Shown: piece by piece, positions 60,386-64,000 of the stretch
How positions within the stretch are numbered: the first letter of the stretch is position 1
How the letters are laid out: every line of letters starts with the position of its first letter
From: Sulfurimonas aquatica
GTDB lineage: Bacteria; Campylobacterota; Campylobacteria; Campylobacterales; Sulfurimonadaceae
Assembly: GCF_017357825.1 (NCBI RefSeq)
Contig: NZ_CP046072.1
Span: 2,666,001-2,730,000 of the forward strand
Direction: 5' to 3'
DNA: 64,000 bases
The notes under the pieces: generated by a model
Databases searched by the model: none
Told to the model about the DNA's origin: nothing
What the model saw: the letters and a program-made list of their open reading frames with translations, nothing else
Position numbers and translations under genes: made by a program

Positions 60386-62011
60386 TTAATATTTTAATTT
60401 AAAATGACAGCTTGACATACGCTCTACTAAAACTCTAGCAACCTCAACCTTTCCATCAACCATGACTGCAATATTTAAATCTTTTAAACTATTTTTCTCT
60501 TCTAATGAGATTACTTTCACTATAAGGTTTACATTTTTTGTATGATTGGTTATAGCTTCACAAATAAGTCTTTTCTTCTCAGGATTGTCAAGCGTAACAA
60601 TTACAGAAGAGGCAGTATCTACATGTATCGCATCTAAAATAGAGTTTTTAGACGCATCACCAAGATATGCTTCATGTCCATCGTTTATTGCTTGCATTAC
60701 ATGTTTGTGCGAGTTATCTATTATCACATAGCTTGCACCCAAATCATCTAAAAAAGAGGTGACAAACTTTCCTACTACGCCATATCCAGCAATTATTACA
60801 TGATTTTTTCTAGCAGAGAGAGCTGACATATCTTCTACAACATCCTGCTTTCCACTAATATATTCTACAAATATACCAATTTTAGATATAAAAAATGGAG
60901 TTACCATCATGGAAAATATCACTATTAAAACAAGTAGTTGTGCCAATTCATCTTCTATGAGTCCACCCATACTTGCCAATGCAAATATAACAAATGAAAA
61001 CTCTCCAACTTGAGAGAGTGCAAGTGCCGCTTTTAAAGAACGTCTATGAGAAGACGTCATTCTAAGAAGTCCATAAATAGTTAAACTTTTAAGTATGGCA
61101 ACCCCAACAAACGCTCCTACGATAAAAAATATATTATCTATAAAAACCATCACGTCTATCTTCATTCCAACAACCACAAAAAATGTACCTAGCAGTATGT
61201 CTTTAAATGGTGCTATGTCTGACTCTACTTTATGATGGTACTTTGTCTCTGCAATAATCATCCCTGCAATAAATGCACCTAGTGAATAGGTAAAACCCAT
61301 ATAGTGCGCAAGCAAAGAAGCGGAGATAACTATAAAAAGAACAGAGCCCATAAAGAGCTCTTCCACCTCTGAAGAGGCAGAAAAGTGTAGTAGCCATGTC
61401 ATCATCTTTTTCCCAACTATAAACAATAACACTAAAACAAGTAAGACACTAAAGAGAGTATTGCTAATTATTATATAAAGGGACTCATTTGCCTCAGAGG
61501 TCATAAATCCGATAAGTATAAGTATAGGGATAACTGCGATATCTTGAAATACTAAAATTCCCGTTGATATCTGTCCATAAGGTCTATATATCTCTTTTGA
61601 ACTTTTGAGATAGCTTAAAACTACGGCAGTAGAAGATAAAGAGAAAGATAATGCAATTATAAGTGACGTTTGTAGAGGTAAGCTAAAGCCATAATAAGCT
61701 ATTAAATAGACAAGAAGCGCGGTAAATGAGACCTGCATAAGTCCGTTTCCAAATATCTCTTTTTTCATTGTTCCCATCTTGGCAAGAGATATCTCTAGAC
61801 CAATCGTAAACATCAAAAATACAATACCAAATTCACCCACCATCTCAAGGGTATGCGAGCTACTAATATCCCTCAGATCAAATGCATACACGATAATAGT
61901 ACCTGTTAATATATAGCCAATAATCTGAGAGACACCCAGTTTTTTTAGCAGTATATTCACTACTATTGAGACACCCAAAGCAGCTATAACATACAGAAGT
62001 GTTGTTTCCAT
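60386..62011 (-). CDS. KefB/KefC-type cation:proton antiporter
   Basis: 541 residues. Twelve or so membrane segments form a CPA2 exchanger domain (about 1-380), with GEFSFVIFALASM and other hallmark helices. A C-terminal TrkA-N (RCK) domain (about 405-541) with HVIIAGYGVVGKFV binds nucleotide and regulates the gate. Potassium/proton exchange is likely. A second TrkA-C domain is not seen. Confidence 0.92.
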   Translation of the reverse strand: METTLLYVIAALGVSIVVNILLKKLGVSQIIGYILTGTIIVYAFDLRDISSSHTLEMVGEFGIVFLMFTIGLEISLAKMGTMKKEIFGNGLMQVSFTALLVYLIAYYGFSLPLQTSLIIALSFSLSSTAVVLSYLKSSKEIYRPYGQISTGILVFQDIAVIPILILIGFMTSEANESLYIIISNTLFSVLLVLVLLFIVGKKMMTWLLHFSASSEVEELFMGSVLFIVISASLLAHYMGFTYSLGAFIAGMIIAETKYHHKVESDIAPFKDILLGTFFVVVGMKIDVMVFIDNIFFIVGAFVGVAILKSLTIYGLLRMTSSHRRSLKAALALSQVGEFSFVIFALASMGGLIEDELAQLLVLIVIFSMMVTPFFISKIGIFVEYISGKQDVVEDMSALSARKNHVIIAGYGVVGKFVTSFLDDLGASYVIIDNSHKHVMQAINDGHEAYLGDASKNSILDAIHVDTASSVIVTLDNPEKKRLICEAITNHTKNVNLIVKVISLEEKNSLKDLNIAVMVDGKVEVARVLVERMSSCHFKLKY

Positions 62012-62100
62012 CTTATTTTCTCACTTTGTTATAATTTTTTAATTTATATTTATTTGATTCTTATTATACTACAATTAATTACTTGCTAAATTAGGGAAGT

Positions 62101-62700
62101 GTGTTACTCATACTTTTAGCTATTGTCTTTTTTACTAAGGAGAAAAATATGCAAAGACTTACTCATACAGATAGCATACTTACATTTGGAGATAGCATAA
62201 CTTATGGGTATGGAGTACGACATGAGCAAAGCTACCCTTTTATTCTCTCTAAACTATCCAATCGCAAGATTATAAACGCAGGAGTTAATGGAGACACGTC
62301 AAAAGATGGACTTCTAAGGCTTGATAATCTACTAAAAGATGATTCCATAAAACTCATGTTACTCTGCTTTGGTGGCAATGATATTATTCAAAAAAAATCT
62401 ACTCATGCTATAAAAGAAAACCTGAGTACTATGATAAAAATTGCTAAAAATAAAAATGTTGAAGTAATTCTTATATCTGTACCAAATGTCTTCTTATTTG
62501 AGCCAACTCCTCTCCCCTTTTATAAAGAACTTTCAGATGAAGAAGATGTAAAGATTATTGAAAATTTACTCTCAGATATTCTCTCAGATGATTCATTTAA
62601 AAATGACTACATCCACCCAAATGCTGCTGGATACAAAGAGATAGCCGAGAAAATTTATGAGTATCTTTTAGTAAATGATTACTTAAGTGAAAATCCATAA
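62101..62700 (+). CDS. SGNH/GDSL esterase
   Basis: 199 residues from the GTG at 62101, or 183 from the ATG at 62149. The SGNH blocks are present: ILTFGDSITYGYGV (nucleophile S), NAGVNGDTS, FGGNDI and DYIHPNAAGYKEIA. It resembles TesA-type arylesterase/lysophospholipase. The ATG has AAGGAG six bases upstream, the stronger signal; the GTG start would add a membrane-spanning or signal segment (LLILLAIVFF). Export is therefore undecided. Confidence 0.85.
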   Translation: MLLILLAIVFFTKEKNMQRLTHTDSILTFGDSITYGYGVRHEQSYPFILSKLSNRKIINAGVNGDTSKDGLLRLDNLLKDDSIKLMLLCFGGNDIIQKKSTHAIKENLSTMIKIAKNKNVEVILISVPNVFLFEPTPLPFYKELSDEEDVKIIENLLSDILSDDSFKNDYIHPNAAGYKEIAEKIYEYLLVNDYLSENP

Positions 62701-62783
62701 ATAAAATACAACAGGCTTATATACTGATTTTAAGTGAGTATTGTATATAATCGCGGTTATAATTAATATTTGTGGAGCTAGGC

Positions 62784-64000
62784 ATGACTAAATACATTTT
62801 TGTTACGGGTGGGGTTTTAAGTTCTCTTGGAAAAGGGATAACAGCTGCTAGTATTGGTACACTTTTAAAACACTCTGGCAAAAAAGTAGGTATGCTAAAA
62901 ATAGATCCATACATAAATGTTGACCCTGGAACCATGTCTCCCCTAGAGCATGGTGAAGTTTTTGTTACAAAAGATGGAGCTGAAACTGACCTTGACATCG
63001 GAAACTATGAGCGTTTCTTAGACTCTTCATATCTTAAGTCGTCTAACTTCACAACAGGTCAAGTCTACTCGTCCGTAATAGAACGCGAACGTGCTGGTGG
63101 TTACCTTGGACAGACTATTCAAGTTATTCCTCATATCGTTGGTGAAATCGTTAAACGCATCAAAGAAGCTGGTGAAGGTCATGAAATACTTGTAGTGGAA
63201 CTTGGTGGAACGGTTGGCGACATAGAGGGTCTTCCTTTTATGGAAGCGATTCGTCAGATGAAACATGACGAAGAAGTTGAGGGTACGTATTTTGTTCATG
63301 TAACACTTATTCCCTACATCAAAGCAGCTGGTGAGTTAAAGTCTAAACCAACGCAACACTCTGTTCAAGAGCTTCGCCGTATAGGTATAACGCCACAGAT
63401 GATAATCGCAAGAAGCGAAAATGGTCTTCCAAAAACATTCAAGAAAAAGCTTGCTATGAGTTGTGACGTACATCCAGAGTGTGTTATAGAAGCACTTGAT
63501 GCAAAATCTATCTACGGAATCCCAGTTACGTTTTTAAGTCAAAATATTCTAAAACCTATCGCTAAAGAGCTTGAACTTGGTGAGCTTAATCCTGACATGG
63601 AAGAGTGGGACATACTCGTTAAAAAAATAGTACAACCAAAAAACAAAACAGTCGTTGGTTTTGTAGGAAAATATCTTGAACTTAAAGAGGCTTACAAATC
63701 TTTAACAGAAGCGCTCATCCATTGTGGCGCTCACCTTGATACAAGAGTTGAGATTAACTGGATAGACTCTGAAGAGATAGAAGAAAAAGGCGCAGAGGCG
63801 CTTCTAAGCGACTGTGATAGCGTTTTAGTTGCAGGTGGTTTTGGAAACCGTGGTGTTGAGGGTAAAATCTTAGCTATTGAGTATGCTCGCGTTAATAAAG
63901 TGCCTTATTTAGGCATCTGTCTTGGTATGCAGTTAACTCTTGTTGAGTATGCGAGAAACGTTCTTGGTCTAGAGGGTGCAAACTCCATAGAGTTTGACGT
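62784..64000 (+). CDS. pyrG: CTP synthase (partial, cut by window end)
   Basis: First 405 residues of an enzyme of about 545, forming CTP from UTP and glutamine. The start is ATG at 62784 (SD GGAG). The amidoligase domain has [17 protein letters not shown] and the ATP/UTP region; the glutaminase domain begins near residue 285 and includes [10 protein letters not shown] and the nucleophile cysteine in LGICLGMQL. The catalytic His/Glu lie beyond the window. It is on the same strand as the SGNH gene but with its own AT-rich promoter region. Confidence 0.97.
   Translation, partial: MTKYIFVTGGVLSSLGKGITAASIGTLLKHSGKKVGMLKIDPYINVDPGTMSPLEHGEVFVTKDGAETDLDIGNYERFLDSSYLKSSNFTTGQVYSSVIERERAGGYLGQTIQVIPHIVGEIVKRIKEAGEGHEILVVELGGTVGDIEGLPFMEAIRQMKHDEEVEGTYFVHVTLIPYIKAAGELKSKPTQHSVQELRRIGITPQMIIARSENGLPKTFKKKLAMSCDVHPECVIEALDAKSIYGIPVTFLSQNILKPIAKELELGELNPDMEEWDILVKKIVQPKNKTVVGFVGKYLELKEAYKSLTEALIHCGAHLDTRVEINWIDSEEIEEKGAEALLSDCDSVLVAGGFGNRGVEGKILAIEYARVNKVPYLGICLGMQLTLVEYARNVLGLEGANSIEFD

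Overview
The window comes from a low-GC chromosome of a Campylobacterota (epsilonproteobacterial) bacterium, most like Sulfurimonas or a close relative. This rests on the rRNA genes, a CcoG-type cbb3-oxidase accessory gene, a cobalamin-dependent MetH, gene pairs typical of the group (aroC-rnc, tig-clpP-GGDEF-def, coaE-speE-like, frr-pyrE) and many small periplasmic proteins. No phage, insertion sequence, integron or CRISPR array is visible. The genus is inferred from remembered gene content, not from a search.

Layout. 1-2.7 kb: a MOSC protein and two exported proteins resembling DUF302. 2.7-7.2 kb (minus): aroC, rnc, a LapB-like TPR protein, an unknown gene and a YeiH-type membrane protein. 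7.2-15.1 kb (minus): a very large AsmA/DUF748-like protein, ccoG with a resolvase-like regulator whose promoter lies in an 18-bp perfect palindrome, then an outer-membrane barrel with a lipoprotein partner. 15.3-19.6 kb: metH and an HDOD gene. 19.6-27.1 kb: an efflux locus (TetR regulator with two operator-like sites, TolC-type channel, adaptor, RND pump, MFS transporter, convergent MerR regulator). 27.2-28.7 kb: a small periplasmic redox-like operon. 28.7-35.7 kb (minus): yifB/comM, def, a degenerate GGDEF protein, clpP, tig, lspA, glmM. 35.7-40.5 kb: a structured intergenic element, rpsT, prfA, then dapF, coaE and a shortened spermidine-synthase-like gene (minus), a small membrane protein and purM. 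40.6-44.9 kb (minus): three more exported DUF302-like proteins in one operon and a FadL-type porin.

45.4-51.2 kb holds a full rRNA operon on the minus strand (16S, tRNA-Ile(GAT), 23S, 5S) with a near-ideal sigma70 promoter and clear long-range precursor-processing stems; no tRNA-Ala lies in the spacer. 51.4-54.5 kb: a Bax-inhibitor-1 family protein, a stand-alone ThiD2-like thiamine gene that overlaps it, and a five-haem cytochrome with C-terminal calcium-type repeats. 54.5-57.7 kb (minus): a zinc-type ABC transporter (znuA-znuC-znuB) ending in a bioC-like methyltransferase. 57.9-64 kb: secG, frr and pyrE, then a short flagellin and a K+/H+ antiporter (minus), an SGNH esterase and the first three quarters of pyrG, cut by the window end.

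Most of the window is ordinary housekeeping. The parts most worth a second look are the resolvase-like gene without its catalytic serine at a palindromic promoter ahead of ccoG, the two loci of exported DUF302-like paralogues (five genes), the hairpin-rich element between glmM and rpsT that could be a small RNA with a C/U-rich terminator loop, and the multihaem cytochrome with calcium-repeat tail.
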